Positions 63,698-64,000 of a stretch of DNA of 64,000 nt are shown one piece after another; positions within the stretch are counted from its first letter, which is position 1, and every line of letters starts with the position of its first letter. Below the pieces are notes generated by a model. The model was not told the origin of the DNA. It ran no database searches and saw nothing but the letters and a program-made list of their open reading frames with translations. The stretch lies in NCBI RefSeq assembly GCF_042431545.1, contig NZ_JBHLYX010000016.1; one strand, 5' to 3'. Both the position numbers and the translations under genes were made by a program. The DNA comes from Pseudoalteromonas xiamenensis. Its GTDB lineage: Bacteria > Pseudomonadota > Gammaproteobacteria > Enterobacterales > Alteromonadaceae.

Positions 63698-64000
63698 CTA
63701 ATTTGCCTTATATTCGTATGGTAGGAGGAATTTGACACATAAACCTCCATACTTGCCTTGCTTTAAGTCGATTTTTCCTTGCATAACTTGAGCCAAACTT
63801 TGGCAAATTGAGAGTCCAAGACCCGAACCGCCTGACGCACGGCTGCGTGATGTGTCGACTCGATACAATCGTTCAAACAACTTTGACAGTTGATCATTGG
63901 TTACGCCTGGTGATGAATCATCGATTTGAATAAAGACATATTGTGGATTTAATCGAACTTTAAAGCGCACAAGACCTGGAGAATCAGTGTACAAACACGC
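63698..64000 (-). CDS. Sensor histidine kinase, BaeS-like (partial, N-terminus outside window)
   Basis: About the last 100 residues of a histidine kinase ATPase domain, entering from beyond 64000. FIQIDDSSPGVTNDQLSKLF is the G1 box region, LFERLYRVDTSRSRASGG the F box and SGLGLSICQSLAQVMQGKI the G2 box; the C-terminus ends LPYEYKAN. Closest by memory to E. coli BaeS (SAPGVSDDQLQKLFERFYR). The response regulator gene should lie upstream, out of view. Confidence 0.88.
   Translation of the reverse strand, partial: ACLYTDSPGLVRFKVRLNPQYVFIQIDDSSPGVTNDQLSKLFERLYRVDTSRSRASGGSGLGLSICQSLAQVMQGKIDLKQGKYGGLCVKFLLPYEYKAN

Noticed and set aside
41510..63994. BaeR-like regulator and BaeS-like kinase as one split two-component system
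   Set aside because: They are 22 kb apart, and the kinase gene continues beyond the window, where its own regulator is more likely to be.

Overview
The window looks like about 64 kb of the secondary chromosome (chromid) of a marine gammaproteobacterium, most likely Pseudoalteromonas or a close relative in Alteromonadales. This rests on a moderate-to-low GC content judged by eye, and on one replication module holding a Tus-type terminator protein, a plasmid-like initiator, an iteron-rich origin with a DnaA box, and a long ParA with ParB. Chromosome II of Pseudoalteromonas is known to have such a module and has been reported to replicate in one direction. I ran no taxonomic search.

Layout. 1-4.7 kb is a minus-strand defence cluster: a RecQ-type helicase fused to a ComF-like phosphoribosyltransferase domain, a DprA-like protein, then KwaA and the start of KwaB (Kiwa), with a small Cro/C1 regulator at the head. 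5.1-10.7 kb is a tightly packed Tn7-like operon, tnsA-tnsB-tnsC-tniQ plus a small overlapping gene. 10.7-16.3 kb is accessory DNA: two tiny overlapping genes, three tandem 20-bp repeats, an AbrB-like protein, an OLD-type ATPase/TOPRIM nuclease, a decayed HTH fragment, a repeat-rich leader, a phage-like HTH protein and two decayed related gene tails. 16.3-24.1 kb holds assorted chromosomal genes (DUF6653, DUF2000, a frameshifted LysE exporter, AraC, a periplasmic binding protein, a deaminase, DUF808, a CE2-type esterase, a tyrosine recombinase).

24.1-32.3 kb carries central metabolism: a YdiJ-type flavin/Fe-S dehydrogenase, PEP synthase, its regulatory kinase/phosphorylase PpsR, and a class II DAHP synthase. 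PEP synthase makes PEP and DAHP synthase uses it. 32.4-37.7 kb is the replication and partition module. Three Ter-like sites sit just upstream of tus. Their polarity, read by analogy with E. coli Ter, would stop the leftward fork from the origin at 34.8-35.3 kb and would also stop the fork returning around the replicon. This is a fork trap that imposes one-way replication.

37.8-64 kb is ordinary chromid content: a SWIM/SNF2 helicase, an OmpR-type regulator, RmuC, a wHTH-regulated NIPSNAP/monooxygenase/LysE operon, two metallo-beta-lactamase-fold hydrolases with signal peptides, a sulfatase-modifying-factor-like protein, a ToxR/CadC-like regulator with TPR-like helices, a TetR/HPP pair with a double operator, LysR-paired genes, a GlxA-like regulator overlapping an S41 peptidase, a nitroreductase, a photolyase/cryptochrome, a MerR-controlled carboxymuconolactone decarboxylase with a textbook 19-bp-spacer promoter, and the C-terminal part of a BaeS-like kinase. 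No rRNA, tRNA or CRISPR array was seen.
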